A program made the translations under genes and the position numbers. The notes beneath the pieces are model-generated. The model made no database searches. It had not been told where the DNA came from and saw only the letters and a list, made by a program, of their open reading frames with translations. Shown here piece after piece: positions 8,423 through 17,451 of a stretch of DNA of 39,750 nucleotides; position 1 is the first letter of the stretch, and each line of letters begins with the position of its first letter. Origin of the DNA: Bacillus massilinigeriensis (GTDB taxonomy: Bacteria; Bacillota; Bacilli; Bacillales; Cytobacillaceae); the NCBI RefSeq assembly GCF_900117315.1, contig NZ_LT630337.1, forward strand, positions 4,123,295 to 4,163,044, written 5' to 3'.

Positions 8423-10392
8423 TCTTTTTTTCTCCCTTCCAAATAATCATCTATTGCTTTTTTCAGCCAAATCTCTGCTTCATCTACAGTTAAATCCATC
8501 AATTGAGTAGCTGCGTTCGATAAATGGCCCCCACCACCAAGGGATTCCATAATCACTTGAACATTGATGTCACCTAATGACCTTGCACTGATCCCAACCA
8601 TTCCTCCTGAACGGGCAGATATGACAAATGAAGCTACCACACTATCCATGGTTAACAGGATATCTGCTGTTTGTGCAATAAGAACTTGATCACATAATTC
8701 ATCCTGGTTACCTTTTGCGATAGCAATTCCATCATGATAAAAATAAACATTTTCAATTATTCTCGAACGTTTCAAATAAGTATTGAAGTCCTCTTTTAAA
8801 AACTTTTGAACAAGAATAGTATCTGCACCTTGTGCACGCAGATATGAGGCAGCATCAAATGTTCTTGCACCAGTCCGTAGTGTAAAGCTTTTAGTATCTA
8901 CAATAATCCCTGCCAAAAGGGCAGTAGCCTCAAGCATTTCAATTTTTCCTCGCTTTGGTTGGTATTCCAACAATTCTGTTACTAATTCTGCTGTCGAGGA
9001 TGCATAAGGCTCCATATAAACTAGTAATGGATTCTCAATGAAGTCCTCACCACGTCGATGGTGATCAATAACCACTACCTTTTCAATTCGATTTAATAGT
9101 TTTTCTTCAATGACCATTGAAGGCTTATGAGTATCAACAATGACCAGCAATGTATCGTCTGTGGCAATTTCCAATGCTTCCTCAGGTGAAATAAACCTTG
9201 AAAACAAATCCTCATTTTTTCGGATTTCCCCCATAAGTCGTTTTACACCAGTGTCAATTTCCTGTAGATTTACAACTATGTAACCTTCGCGTTGATTCAT
9301 CTGAGCAACCTTCAAAATCCCAATAGAAGCACCTATTGCGTCCATATCGGGGTTTTTGTGGCCCATAATCATTACCTTCCCACTCTCTTTTACAATATCT
9401 TTAAGAGCGTGTGAAATGACTCGAGCACGTACTCTAGTACGTTTTTCTACTGGATTGGTTTTGCCACCGTAAAACTTCACCTTTCCATTTGCTAGCTTGA
9501 TTGCCACCTGGTCTCCGCCTCGGCCAAGAGCCAAATCTAAGCTTGACTGGGCTAAAGTCCCTAGCTCAGGAAGAGAGGATACTCCGGTGCCAACCCCAAT
9601 GCTTAGTGTTAATGGCACATTTTGCTTTGATGTCGTTTCACGTACCTCATCCAAAATGGCAAACTTTCCACTCTCTAGGTGTTTTAAAATTTGTTCATTA
9701 TAAACTGCAATAAATCGTTCAGACGATACCCTTTTAAGAAAAACACCGTTTTCTTGAGCCCAAGCATTCAAAATAGAAGTAACAAGACTATTTAAACTAC
9801 TTCGAGTTTGATCATCCATTCCTTGGGTTAATTCATCATAGTTATCTAAGAAAATAATTGAAATGACTGTCCGTTCTTCTTGATAAAGCTTTTCTATTTT
9901 CGTCTGTTCTGTTACATCAAAAAAGTAGAGTAGACGCTCCTCTTTCCTATGTAATACCTTATATTTACGATCAAATAGATTAATGACCTCTGACTCAACC
10001 TCTTGTTTTACTATGGCAACGATAGCTTCAGCAATATCGTATAAAGATCTGCCAACCAAGCTCTCTTCATTGAAGCAAGATGTTAAATAAGGGTTTGTCC
10101 ATTCAATATATAATTCGTCGTTTATTAGCATAATTCCAATTGGCATTTCCATAAGAGCCTCTTCACCGACTCTTTTTATGCGATAGGATAAAGTGGAAAT
10201 ATACTCTTCTGTTTCTTTACTTTTTTTAGAGACAATCGAAAATAAATAATAATATAGAGGAATAACAATAATTAATCCTATGATACTTAATATCCAATTA
10301 AAATAGGCTATTGTTCCAAGGAACACCACTGTTATGGCCATCAATCCGTAGATAGGATTGCGAATGGACCTCTTTTCTAAATACGAAGGCAT
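8419..10392 (-). CDS. gdpP: GdpP (YybT) cyclic-di-AMP phosphodiesterase
   Basis: Membrane-bound enzyme that hydrolyses c-di-AMP to pApA. 657 aa. Two N-terminal membrane helices (about 15-52), a PAS-like haem/sensor domain (about 75-150), a degenerate GGDEF domain (about 170-300, SSERFIAVY where the GGDEF signature would be), then DHH ([22 protein letters not shown]) and DHHA1 ([10 protein letters not shown]) catalytic domains. The start is ATG at 10392 with GGGAG 8 bases upstream; an in-frame TTG five codons earlier overlaps that ribosome site and is rejected. Located 30 bp after yybS and overlapping rplI by 4 bases. Confidence 0.96.
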   Translation of the reverse strand: MPSYLEKRSIRNPIYGLMAITVVFLGTIAYFNWILSIIGLIIVIPLYYYLFSIVSKKSKETEEYISTLSYRIKRVGEEALMEMPIGIMLINDELYIEWTNPYLTSCFNEESLVGRSLYDIAEAIVAIVKQEVESEVINLFDRKYKVLHRKEERLLYFFDVTEQTKIEKLYQEERTVISIIFLDNYDELTQGMDDQTRSSLNSLVTSILNAWAQENGVFLKRVSSERFIAVYNEQILKHLESGKFAILDEVRETTSKQNVPLTLSIGVGTGVSSLPELGTLAQSSLDLALGRGGDQVAIKLANGKVKFYGGKTNPVEKRTRVRARVISHALKDIVKESGKVMIMGHKNPDMDAIGASIGILKVAQMNQREGYIVVNLQEIDTGVKRLMGEIRKNEDLFSRFISPEEALEIATDDTLLVIVDTHKPSMVIEEKLLNRIEKVVVIDHHRRGEDFIENPLLVYMEPYASSTAELVTELLEYQPKRGKIEMLEATALLAGIIVDTKSFTLRTGARTFDAASYLRAQGADTILVQKFLKEDFNTYLKRSRIIENVYFYHDGIAIAKGNQDELCDQVLIAQTADILLTMDSVVASFVISARSGGMVGISARSLGDINVQVIMESLGGGGHLSNAATQLMDLTVDEAEIWLKKAIDDYLEGRKKE

Positions 10393-10422
10393 ATTTTCAG
10401 CTCCCAAACAGTAGTGAAATGA

Positions 10423-11364
10423 TTAAGGATTTTTTTCCATTCTCTTTCTCAAATCAAATCCTAAATCAATTATACCTAATATCCGCACAATATAAAGAAC
10501 TATCGGAATAAAGAACAGGATAATTGTTACAATTACAGGTACAATTTTTGACCATCCTTTAATATGACTATAATAATAAATAAAGGAAAGACCTTGTATT
10601 AATAATAAAAATTGTAAAATAAAGCTTATATTCATTAATGCTGTATATACGAAGCTTCCAATATCAGGCTTTAAGATCAATGAAAGTAACAAGGTCAATA
10701 AATAATACCAAATAATACTTCTTGGTAAACTAATATTTCTAAAAGGCTCCCAATTTTTTATCTGGATGCCAAATCTTTTTGCTATTGGGGTATTTACTAA
10801 TTCAATAAGAAAAACCATCATTAAAGAAGCAACGACAAATATACTTGGAATTAAGGTTTCTAGCATATTCATTGATGTCTCAAATTGTTTAGCCAGGCTA
10901 TCATTAGGATTTTGACCTAGAGAATCTAACAACTTCATTGAACTTTGGAAGGAGTCTCTGAGTAAATTCATGGAGTCCTTAATAAAGTTTACTTCAAAGA
11001 AAACAATGGAAATAATATAGGTACCCACTAAATTTAATAAGAAGACTAGAGTTCCAATAATGAACACATGAAACCTACCTTTTCCTTCCCTTATTAAAAT
11101 CCCCATAATCAATCCCGTCATACCACTTGCAAGAGTAAACGGAATCGCAAAAAGAGTACCAACAATTAATGAAATAAAAATGGAGGCGATAAAAAAAACA
11201 AAAGAGCTTTTATTATCATTTTTACCAGCGAACATAATAAAAGGGAGCGGTAAAAATAAATTCATTATTACCCCAATAACAGGTATATATAGGGTAATTA
11301 AAAGGATTACAGCAAAAATAGCCAATAGGATTGCTCCATAAGTCAACCTATTTACATTCTTCAT
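10423..11364 (-). CDS. yybS: YybS-family (DUF2232) multi-pass membrane protein
   Basis: 313 aa, nearly all hydrophobic; about eight membrane helices by eye (for example ILLAIFAVILLITLYIPVIG near the start, FIASIFISLIVGTLFAIPF, FIIGTLVFLLNLVGTYIIS, and a C-terminal IVTIILFFIPIVLYIV segment). The N-terminal part resembles the DUF2232 family, always found before gdpP in Bacillus. Function unknown; the fold is often compared with small-molecule transport components, but nothing here names a substrate. Start MKNVNRL at 11364 has AGAGGTGA upstream; the 17-codon upstream extension has no ribosome site. Confidence 0.88.
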   Translation of the reverse strand: MKNVNRLTYGAILLAIFAVILLITLYIPVIGVIMNLFLPLPFIMFAGKNDNKSSFVFFIASIFISLIVGTLFAIPFTLASGMTGLIMGILIREGKGRFHVFIIGTLVFLLNLVGTYIISIVFFEVNFIKDSMNLLRDSFQSSMKLLDSLGQNPNDSLAKQFETSMNMLETLIPSIFVVASLMMVFLIELVNTPIAKRFGIQIKNWEPFRNISLPRSIIWYYLLTLLLSLILKPDIGSFVYTALMNISFILQFLLLIQGLSFIYYYSHIKGWSKIVPVIVTIILFFIPIVLYIVRILGIIDLGFDLRKRMEKNP

Positions 11365-11386
11365 TCTTTCACCTCTCTCTAAACCT

Positions 11387-11415
11387 ATTTTAGCTAGTAA
11401 TACCAGTATGTTCAA
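11387..11415 (-). promoter_or_regulatory. SigA promoter of yybS-gdpP-rplI
   Basis: Minus strand TTGAAC (11415-11410), 17-base spacer, TAAAAT (11392-11387), about 22 bases from the yybS ATG. It lies after the rpsR terminator, so yybS starts a new unit. Confidence 0.65.
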
Positions 11416-11447
11416 CTTTTTGAAGGTTCAATAGTTTGAACTGGTAT

Positions 11448-11483
11448 AAAAAAAGACATCAAACAAATTGATGTCTTTTTTTA
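11448..11483 (-). terminator. Intrinsic terminator of rpsF-ssb-rpsR
   Basis: Stem GACATCA (11455-11461) / TGATGTC (11469-11475), extended by A-T pairs on both sides, with A and T runs flanking. It lies just after the rpsR stop codon at 11487. Confidence 0.88.
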
Positions 11484-11486
11484 TAC

Positions 11487-11741
<255 letters not shown>

Positions 11742-11782
11742 CTATTATTTAGTTTTATTATTAAACGTTCAATTTGTATATG

Positions 11783-12286
11783 TTAGAATGGTAGATCATC
11801 ATCTGAAATATCGATTTGGCCGTCATTTGCAAATGGATCTTCATCAACACGGGTATAACCCTGATTGTTTTTATTTGGTTGTTGGTGTTGATTCTGATTG
11901 CTGTTTCCAAATGAAAAATCTTGCGTTCTCTGCCCTCCAAAATTTCCGCCGTTTCCGCCGGAAGCATTTTTTGGTTCGAGAAATTGTACACTTTCAGCTA
12001 AAACTTCAGTAACGTACACGCGCTTCCCATCTTGTCCTTCATAACTTCGTGTTTGAATACGCCCATCTACTCCGGCAAGACTTCCCTTTTTCAAGTAGTT
12101 TGCAACATTCTCAGCTGGTTTTCTCCAAACAACACAGTTTATAAAATCCGCTTCTCTTTCTCCTTGCTGATTCGTAAAACTACGATTCACTGCAAGTGTA
12201 AATGAAGCAACAGGTACTCCATTTGGTGTATATCTGAGTTCTGGGTCTCTAGTTAATCGACCTACAAGAACAACACGATTCATCAT
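11783..12286 (-). CDS. ssb: Single-stranded DNA-binding protein SsbA
   Basis: Coats single-stranded DNA at forks and recruits partner proteins. 167 aa. OB-fold about 1-105 ([33 protein letters not shown]), a Gly/Asn/Gln-rich linker about 110-150 and the acidic partner-binding tip DDDLPF at the extreme C-terminus. The start chosen is the first ATG of the ATGATG pair at 12286 (MMNRVV, aligning with MLNRVV of B. subtilis), 9 bases after AGGAG; a TTG three codons earlier is rejected. Between rpsF and rpsR, in the usual S6-SSB-S18 operon. A parS-like site lies in the 70-bp gap to rpsF. Confidence 0.97.
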   Translation of the reverse strand: MMNRVVLVGRLTRDPELRYTPNGVPVASFTLAVNRSFTNQQGEREADFINCVVWRKPAENVANYLKKGSLAGVDGRIQTRSYEGQDGKRVYVTEVLAESVQFLEPKNASGGNGGNFGGQRTQDFSFGNSNQNQHQQPNKNNQGYTRVDEDPFANDGQIDISDDDLPF

Positions 12287-12312
12287 CAGAACCAACTCCT
12301 TTCTTCTAATAA

Positions 12313-12328
12313 TGTTCCACGTGAAACA
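12313..12328. other. parS site with one variant base, between rpsF and ssb
   Basis: TGTTCCACGTGAAACA differs from the perfect 16-bp parS at position 5 only, a position known to tolerate change in Bacillus parS sites. It sits in the transcribed gap between rpsF and ssb, 18 kb left of the origin. Confidence 0.85.
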
Positions 12329-12356
12329 TATAGAAGGATTCTATCTATCGAAATTA

Positions 12357-12644
12357 TTATTCTTCTTCTTTAATAACGATATGGCGAATGATGTCTTCGC
12401 TGATTTTTGCTAAACGAGAGAATTCTTCTACCGCAGCTGGTTCAGCATTAACTTTTAGAAGTTGGTAGTAACCATCACGGAAATCATTGATTTCGTAAGC
12501 AAGACGGCGTTTTCCCCATTCTTTTGCTTCATTTAATTCCGCACCATTATCAGTTAAGATGTTGTTGAAACGCTCAACTAATGATTTTTTAGCCTCATCT
12601 TCAATATTTGGGCGGATGATGTACATAATTTCGTACGCTCTCAT
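12357..12644 (-). CDS. rpsF: 30S ribosomal protein S6
   Basis: 95 aa, starts [13 protein letters not shown], the conserved S6 N-terminus, and ends in an acidic EEE tail. Partner of S18 in the 30S platform. Start at 12644 because AAAGGAGGTGA precedes it; the longer reading frame upstream covers the leader RNA and is not coding. First gene of rpsF-ssb-rpsR. Confidence 0.98.
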   Translation of the reverse strand: MRAYEIMYIIRPNIEDEAKKSLVERFNNILTDNGAELNEAKEWGKRRLAYEINDFRDGYYQLLKVNAEPAAVEEFSRLAKISEDIIRHIVIKEEE

Positions 12645-12700
12645 CACGTTCACCTCCTTTTGGTCTAACGGCCCACGTAGGGCAAGGAGCAATTTATCAT
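12645..12700 (-). promoter_or_regulatory. S6:S18 ribosomal-protein leader RNA (autoregulatory)
   Basis: In the minus-strand leader, CTCCTT (12689-12684) can pair with AAGGAG of the rpsF ribosome site (plus-strand 12653-12658), hiding it. Between them lie a GCCC/GGGC hairpin (12671-12674 with 12680-12683) and an adjacent CCG. A CCG next to such stems is the recognition mark of the S6:S18 leader motif. Structure worked out by eye; the regulation is inferred from the family. Confidence 0.65.
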
Positions 12701-12715
12701 TACTCACAGGTTAAA

Positions 12716-12744
12716 ATTATATCACGCAGGATAATTAAAAGCAA
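12716..12744 (-). promoter_or_regulatory. SigA promoter of rpsF-ssb-rpsR
   Basis: Minus strand TTGCTT (12744-12739), 17-base spacer, perfect TATAAT (12721-12716) with an extended TG element. It starts about 70 bases before the rpsF ATG and leaves room for the S6:S18 leader. Confidence 0.78.
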
Positions 12745-12770
12745 GAAACATCTTAGGCAAAGTCTAGAAA

Positions 12771-13871
12771 TTATACATTAAATCGGAAATGCATAACATC
12801 TCCATCTTTAACTTCATATTCTTTTCCTTCTAAACGGACCTTGCCAGCCTCTCTTGCAGCCACCATAGAGCCAGCAGCTAATAGGTCTTCATAGGAAACC
12901 GTTTCAGCACGAATAAATCCTCTTTCAAAGTCTGAGTGAATGATACCAGCACATTGAGGTGCCTTCATTCCTTTACGGAAGGTCCATGCACGTACTTCTT
13001 GTACCCCAGCTGTGAAATAAGTTGCTAACCCTAATAAATCATAAGAGGCACGGATTAGTTGGTCCAATCCAGACTCTTCAATTCCAAGCTCTTCGAGGAA
13101 CATTTGCTTTTCTTCCCCTTCTAGCTCCGCAATCTCAGATTCAATCTTTGCACAGACAATAATTACTTCTGCATTGTCTTTGGCTGCATATTCTTTAACA
13201 AGCTTGACATATGGATTTCCTGAAGGATCTGCCACATCATCTTCTCCAACATTCGCTACATATAAAACAGGTTTGATTGTTAATAAGTGTAATCCCTTGA
13301 CAACCTTCAATTGCTCGTCTGTAAATTCAACCGTACGGGCAGGCATATCTGATTCAAATGCCGCTTTTAATTTTTCTAGAGCCTCAAGCTCGACCATTGC
13401 CTCTTTATCTTTTTGTTTCGCTAACTTTTCAACGCGTCCAATCCGTTTTTCAACAGATTCCAAATCCGCTAAGATTAACTCCAAATTGATGGTTTCAATA
13501 TCGTCAATCGGATCAACCTTACCGGCAACATGGGTAATATTTTCATCTTCAAAACAACGGACTACCTGACAAATAGCATCCACTTCACGAATATGAGATA
13601 AAAATTTATTACCTAGACCTTCCCCTTTACTCGCTCCCTTTACAATTCCTGCAATATCTGTAAATTCAAAGGTGGTTGGAACTGTTTTCTTTGGTTGTAC
13701 CAACTCTGTTAATTTTTGTAGACGTTCATCGGGTACCTCTACCACCCCAACATTTGGATCAATCGTACAAAATGGATAGTTTGCTGATTCCGCTCCCGCT
13801 TGTGTAATTGCATTAAATAATGTTGATTTACCAACATTTGGTAAACCCACAATCCCTGCTGTTAAAGCCAT
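12771..13871 (-). CDS. ychF: YchF/OLA1-family ribosome-associated ATPase
   Basis: Obg-related P-loop NTPase that prefers ATP and binds ribosomes; in other bacteria linked to stress responses. 366 aa, the standard length. G1 GLPNVGKST near the N-terminus, G3 DIAGIVKGAS, altered G4 NVGE (instead of NKxD, the change that gives ATP preference), coiled-coil insert about 130-200 (rich in Lys/Glu) and a C-terminal TGS domain (about 280-366, RAWTFRKGMKAPQCAGIIHSD). ATG at 13871 follows GAGGAG; a GTG four codons earlier overlaps the ribosome site. Own promoter upstream; no clear terminator before the rpsF promoter. Confidence 0.97.
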   Translation of the reverse strand: MALTAGIVGLPNVGKSTLFNAITQAGAESANYPFCTIDPNVGVVEVPDERLQKLTELVQPKKTVPTTFEFTDIAGIVKGASKGEGLGNKFLSHIREVDAICQVVRCFEDENITHVAGKVDPIDDIETINLELILADLESVEKRIGRVEKLAKQKDKEAMVELEALEKLKAAFESDMPARTVEFTDEQLKVVKGLHLLTIKPVLYVANVGEDDVADPSGNPYVKLVKEYAAKDNAEVIIVCAKIESEIAELEGEEKQMFLEELGIEESGLDQLIRASYDLLGLATYFTAGVQEVRAWTFRKGMKAPQCAGIIHSDFERGFIRAETVSYEDLLAAGSMVAAREAGKVRLEGKEYEVKDGDVMHFRFNV

Positions 13872-13956
13872 CCGTTTCTTCACTCCTCTAATAAAGTATC
13901 TATTTCATTCATGTTGTTTTATTTACAATTTATAATAAAGTTTTCAGCCTCTCACA

Positions 13957-13985
13957 ATTATAGAGATTCGAATAAGAAAAGACAA
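13957..13985 (-). promoter_or_regulatory. SigA promoter of ychF
   Basis: Minus strand TTGTCT (13985-13980), 17-base spacer, perfect TATAAT (13962-13957), about 85 bases upstream of the ychF start. Confidence 0.65.
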
Positions 13986-14028
13986 GTCAACCCCTGTTTC
14001 AATATCACTTAAAATTATATTTATTCAA

Positions 14029-14062
14029 GTGAAAGGCTGCTCTGAAAAAAGCAGCCTTTCAC
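14029..14062 (-). other. Perfect 12-bp hairpin overlapping the stop codon of the molybdopterin gene, no U-tract
   Basis: GTGAAAGGCTGC (14029-14040) pairs exactly with GCAGCCTTTCAC (14051-14062). On the minus strand the six-T run lies in the loop and the stem is followed by TTGAATAAAT, not by T. The stem covers the TGA stop (14061-14059). It may be an atypical terminator or an mRNA 3'-end stabiliser. Confidence 0.5.
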
Positions 14063-16074
14063 CCTTCTTCTGTTATTTTTTCTATATTTACTAGGCAGTC
14101 ATACAAAGTACTTCCGAGATGATTATCAGATTCGCTACTAGAGGTTAGCTGGTTAACCGTGCCACCAAATCTTTCCCAAATTCCCTCATCGATATTTATT
14201 GTATTAGAGTGAATGTGCTTCATCACTTGGATATACCCTTTTATTTCTCCTCGGTCATTCCAGACTCTTGCATAATCATTATCTTTTAACCCTAGCGTTT
14301 CAGCAATGTCTTGTGAAATCTCTATTTTTACCTTTGGTTCTTTTTCAAAAAGGTGATAATGCTGTGAGTGATTCGATCTCATTGGGTGAATAGTTAATAA
14401 TGAATATGGGTAACGATTAGATAGATTAGGATTTGACCATATGGACTCTCTTGGTAATGATAGCTGTAATTGACCATTATAGCCCTTTTGTATTGCCATA
14501 TTGGAGGTAAATTCATATCTCCCACTAGGAGTCATAAATTTCCGATCCTTCCAGGGTATGGGTTCAACAGGAAGCTCCATATGAAAATCTTTTTTTAAGT
14601 CTTCAAATTGTAATCCCTTTGTCTTAAGTTTCTGAAAACCCATTTCAATCCATTGTTCTCTAGAAAACAGAAAGTCATCCCCAAAGCCTAATCGTTTTGC
14701 TAGCTCGGTCCAAATCCATAAGTCAGATTTTGCTTCACCTGGAGCCTCAACTAATTTGGGTCCATAATTTACATAATGATGATACATGGAAGAGTAATAA
14801 ACCTCCTCCTCTTCAAAAACAGTTGTTGTTGGCAATACATAGTCTGCTAGTTTTGCCGTATCGGTCATAAATTGATCAATTACAACAAGAGTATCAACTG
14901 AGGTAAAGGCCTCCTTTACTTCAGTTGTATTAGGGACTTGGGCTAACGGGTTTCCACAAGAAACAATAATCATCTTTATTTCCGGGTCTTTAGCAGTTAA
15001 AATTCCTTCTGCCTGTTTCATCATAGTAAAGGTTCTGGATTCCTGTATTCTATCTAGCTTTGCTAAGGAATCGATATCAAAGCTTTGTCCAACTTGCTTA
15101 TTGGCAAAGTTCGCCCCTCCGCCTTCTATTCCAATATTCCCACTCATTGCTACTAATGAATCAATCAGCCTAATTGTATTTCCGCCGTTATTATACCGTT
15201 GCATTCCTAATCCCATCATCGTTGAGGTAGGTCTATCGTTATAAGTAATTGCTAGTTCCGTCATGATTTCCATTGGAACCTCTGTTACTTTGCTCAAATA
15301 ATCTATTGAAACTGAATCTAATAGGTTTTGCAAATCCTCAAAACCTGTGGAGTGACTTTTGATAAAGTCTTGATCTTCTAAATTTAATCTCAATATTTCC
15401 ATCATAATCCCTGCAGCTAATAATCCATCCATTCCAGGTTTAACTGAAATATGCTTATGGGCTAGTTTAGCTGTCGCATGATATATTGGATCAATCACAT
15501 AAAGCTTTGCTCCATTTTTCTTGGCAGTTTGAAGAAATTGAAATAGATGCATGTTGGTTCTAGCAACATTTCTCCCCCAAACCACAATATTTTTACTATG
15601 AAGGATATCAGTCGGTGCATGGCTATAGGCATCTCCGAAATCCCAGACTTGAGCCTCAATCCCCGAACCCCAACACAAGGAACCTGTCAACTCAGTAACT
15701 CCACCGTAGCAATTAAAAAAACGCTGATCGAGATTTTTTAACAATCCTCCATTAGCGTAGTCATGACTATGCAAAACAGATGTTGTGCCATAGGCCTTTT
15801 TTAGTTGTAGCAATTTATCTGCTATTTCCTGTAAAGCTTGTTTCCATGAAATTTGTTGAAAGTTACCATTTATTTTCTTCAAAGGATAAAGCAAGCGCTC
15901 AGGTGAGTTGGTTCGATTGACGAGCATTCTTCCTCGCCCACATATTTTCCCCTTCGTAATAGGATGGTTTGGGTCTCCCTCTACCTTAATAACCTTTCCA
16001 TCCTCTACCTCTACCTGAAAACCACAGCTATCCCAGCAATTCAACGGACATGCCGATCGATAAATTTCCCCCAT
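14059..16074 (-). CDS. Molybdopterin oxidoreductase (DMSO-reductase superfamily, YyaE-like)
   Basis: 671-residue bis-molybdopterin enzyme, like B. subtilis YyaE. The N-terminal [4Fe-4S] site is C9, C13, C17 and C45 (CPLNCWDSC ... KICGRG). C134 in GSLCWGSG is the likely Mo/W ligand. Further molybdopterin-contact segments follow (VVWGRNVARTNMH, VIDPIYHATAK, MGLGMQRYNNGG, GNIGIEGGGAN), with a C-terminal cofactor-binding domain from about 540. No Tat signal is visible, so it is probably cytoplasmic. Physiological substrate unknown; no electron-transfer or membrane-anchor subunit lies nearby. ATG at 16074 follows GGAG by 9 bases. Downstream of the mscS and DUF951 genes, likely co-transcribed. Confidence 0.93.
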   Translation of the reverse strand: MGEIYRSACPLNCWDSCGFQVEVEDGKVIKVEGDPNHPITKGKICGRGRMLVNRTNSPERLLYPLKKINGNFQQISWKQALQEIADKLLQLKKAYGTTSVLHSHDYANGGLLKNLDQRFFNCYGGVTELTGSLCWGSGIEAQVWDFGDAYSHAPTDILHSKNIVVWGRNVARTNMHLFQFLQTAKKNGAKLYVIDPIYHATAKLAHKHISVKPGMDGLLAAGIMMEILRLNLEDQDFIKSHSTGFEDLQNLLDSVSIDYLSKVTEVPMEIMTELAITYNDRPTSTMMGLGMQRYNNGGNTIRLIDSLVAMSGNIGIEGGGANFANKQVGQSFDIDSLAKLDRIQESRTFTMMKQAEGILTAKDPEIKMIIVSCGNPLAQVPNTTEVKEAFTSVDTLVVIDQFMTDTAKLADYVLPTTTVFEEEEVYYSSMYHHYVNYGPKLVEAPGEAKSDLWIWTELAKRLGFGDDFLFSREQWIEMGFQKLKTKGLQFEDLKKDFHMELPVEPIPWKDRKFMTPSGRYEFTSNMAIQKGYNGQLQLSLPRESIWSNPNLSNRYPYSLLTIHPMRSNHSQHYHLFEKEPKVKIEISQDIAETLGLKDNDYARVWNDRGEIKGYIQVMKHIHSNTINIDEGIWERFGGTVNQLTSSSESDNHLGSTLYDCLVNIEKITEEG

Positions 16075-16122
16075 GCTAGCTCACTCCATCTTAGAAATAA
16101 ATTAAGAAAAAAGAAGCAGAAG

Positions 16123-16320
16123 TTATCCCTCATGCTTCACAAGTATTTTCTTCATTTTTCGTGTAAATTCTTTTCGGGGAATTAAAACACTATGGCCACA
16201 TCCCTCGCATTTTAAGCGTATATCCATACCCATTCGAATGATTTTCCAGCGATTTGTACCACAAGGATGTTGTTTTTTCATTTCAACAATATCATTTAGT
16301 CCAAATTCTTTCTCCTCCAA
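16123..16320 (-). CDS. yyzM: DUF951 small protein (YyzM-like)
   Basis: 65 aa, starts MEEKEFGLNDIVEMKKQHPCG, typical of the DUF951 family. C20 (HPCG) and the CEGC pair (C38, C41) suggest a small zinc- or nucleic-acid-binding fold, followed by a basic C-terminus (KEFTRKMKKIL). In Bacillus it lies between ychF/molybdopterin genes and the yyaC-parB region, as here. It is 11 bases after mscS, so the two are probably one transcript. Function unknown. Confidence 0.88.
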   Translation of the reverse strand: MEEKEFGLNDIVEMKKQHPCGTNRWKIIRMGMDIRLKCEGCGHSVLIPRKEFTRKMKKILVKHEG

Positions 16321-16331
16321 AGAGACCCCTC

Positions 16332-17228
16332 CTAATGAGTATCAAATTTTTTAAATGATTGTTGCTCTTTTTCATTACGAGAATACATGACAAGGCGTGG
16401 TAGTGGGATTTCAATCCCATGTTCATCTAGACAGAGCTTAATTTCCTTTCTGAGCATTCTTGCAATATAAGCATGCTGCATTGGTAAGGTCTCTGCAACG
16501 ATTCTTAGTACTATTTCAGACGCCCCGAAGCTTTGAATTCCTAAAAGCTCAGGAGGAGAAACCATTTCCTCATATTTATCCTCCAGCCCCTTTAATAACT
16601 CCTCTAGGACCCGTTCCACCTCATTAATATCCCCTTCATAAGGAACATTGACATCAACTATAGCCAAGCTATTATGAAGAGAAAAATTAGTCACTTCCGT
16701 TATGTTTCCATTCGGAATAATATGGACCTCTCCAGTCCAACTTTTCACCTTTGTTGTCTTCAAGCCAATGCTTTCTACGACTCCTTCAAAATTTCCAATT
16801 TGAATAAAATCTCCTACAGAGAATTGATCTTCAAAGATAATGAAAAAGCCCGTTATAATATCCTTAACCAAACTTTGAGCTCCGAACCCTACTGCAAGTC
16901 CAACAATCCCGGCCCCAGCAAGCAAGGCTTTAACATCTATATCAAAAATCGATAATATCATAACCAATGCAATAAAATATATTGCATAGGTTAGAATACT
17001 TTTTAATAGTTTACTTAATGTTGCGTCCCTACGTTCAGATATTCTTAAGGGTGAATGCGATCTTACCTTAAAGATATTCTCAATCACCAATTTTCCAAGT
17101 TTAATAATAATCTTAGCGGCTATTAGGATAGCAATAATTTTTAATATTCCCTCTCCAACATCTATCCAAAAGTCTTCACTCGTTAGTTTTGTTGCCAATT
17201 TTGATAATAGCCTTTCTACGTAATTCAT
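16332..17228 (-). CDS. MscS-family small-conductance mechanosensitive channel
   Basis: 298 aa. Three membrane segments (about 28-50, 78-95 and pore helix 100-130); the pore region has the Gly/Ala-rich GAGIVGLAVGFGAQSLVKDI pattern followed by the beta domain (FEDQFSVGDFIQIG, VHIIPNGNI) and the C-terminal alpha/beta vestibule domain. Releases solutes on hypo-osmotic shock. Divergent from yyaC across a 223-bp gap and first gene of a probable mscS-yyzM-molybdopterin transcript. Near-start GAAGGTGTG serves as ribosome site. Confidence 0.95.
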   Translation of the reverse strand: MNYVERLLSKLATKLTSEDFWIDVGEGILKIIAILIAAKIIIKLGKLVIENIFKVRSHSPLRISERRDATLSKLLKSILTYAIYFIALVMILSIFDIDVKALLAGAGIVGLAVGFGAQSLVKDIITGFFIIFEDQFSVGDFIQIGNFEGVVESIGLKTTKVKSWTGEVHIIPNGNITEVTNFSLHNSLAIVDVNVPYEGDINEVERVLEELLKGLEDKYEEMVSPPELLGIQSFGASEIVLRIVAETLPMQHAYIARMLRKEIKLCLDEHGIEIPLPRLVMYSRNEKEQQSFKKFDTH

Positions 17229-17269
17229 TTACACACACCTTCTTCTCCCACTAAAGTCGAATTACTTTC

Positions 17270-17298
17270 ATTTTAACAAGAAATTGAATTCCTTTGAA
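17270..17298 (-). promoter_or_regulatory. Candidate promoter of mscS
   Basis: Minus strand TTCAAA (17298-17293), 17-base spacer, TAAAAT (17275-17270) with TG extension. The -35 is weak (4 of 6). Confidence 0.42.
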
Positions 17299-17393
17299 GT
17301 TTTTGGTTTCGTTCACATTGAGAAAACAATCCAATTCTCATCTGCCCCATATAATAAAGACTATTATTTTTATCTGTTTCACAAAAATAGCAT

Positions 17394-17423
17394 GTATACA
17401 TTTGGAAAATTTTCCGTATACTG
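17394..17423 (+). promoter_or_regulatory. Candidate forespore (SigF/SigG-type) promoter of yyaC
   Basis: GTATA (17394-17398), 15 bases, then CCGTATACTG (17414-17423). This fits the SigF -35 and the last part of the SigF -10 (GGNNANAHTR), but the leading GG is CC. yyaC is a forespore gene in B. subtilis, which supports the reading. Confidence 0.4.
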
Positions 17424-17451
17424 TTACTACTATGGCGAGGGAGTGTAACGA

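Noticed and set aside
9635-9643. parS-like half site GTTTCACGT in gdpP
   Set aside because: Only one arm is present; the other half does not match the palindrome.
13174-13569. 131-codon open frame antisense to ychF
   Set aside because: Shadow of a well-supported conserved gene; no ribosome site and low-complexity Ser/Thr-rich translation.
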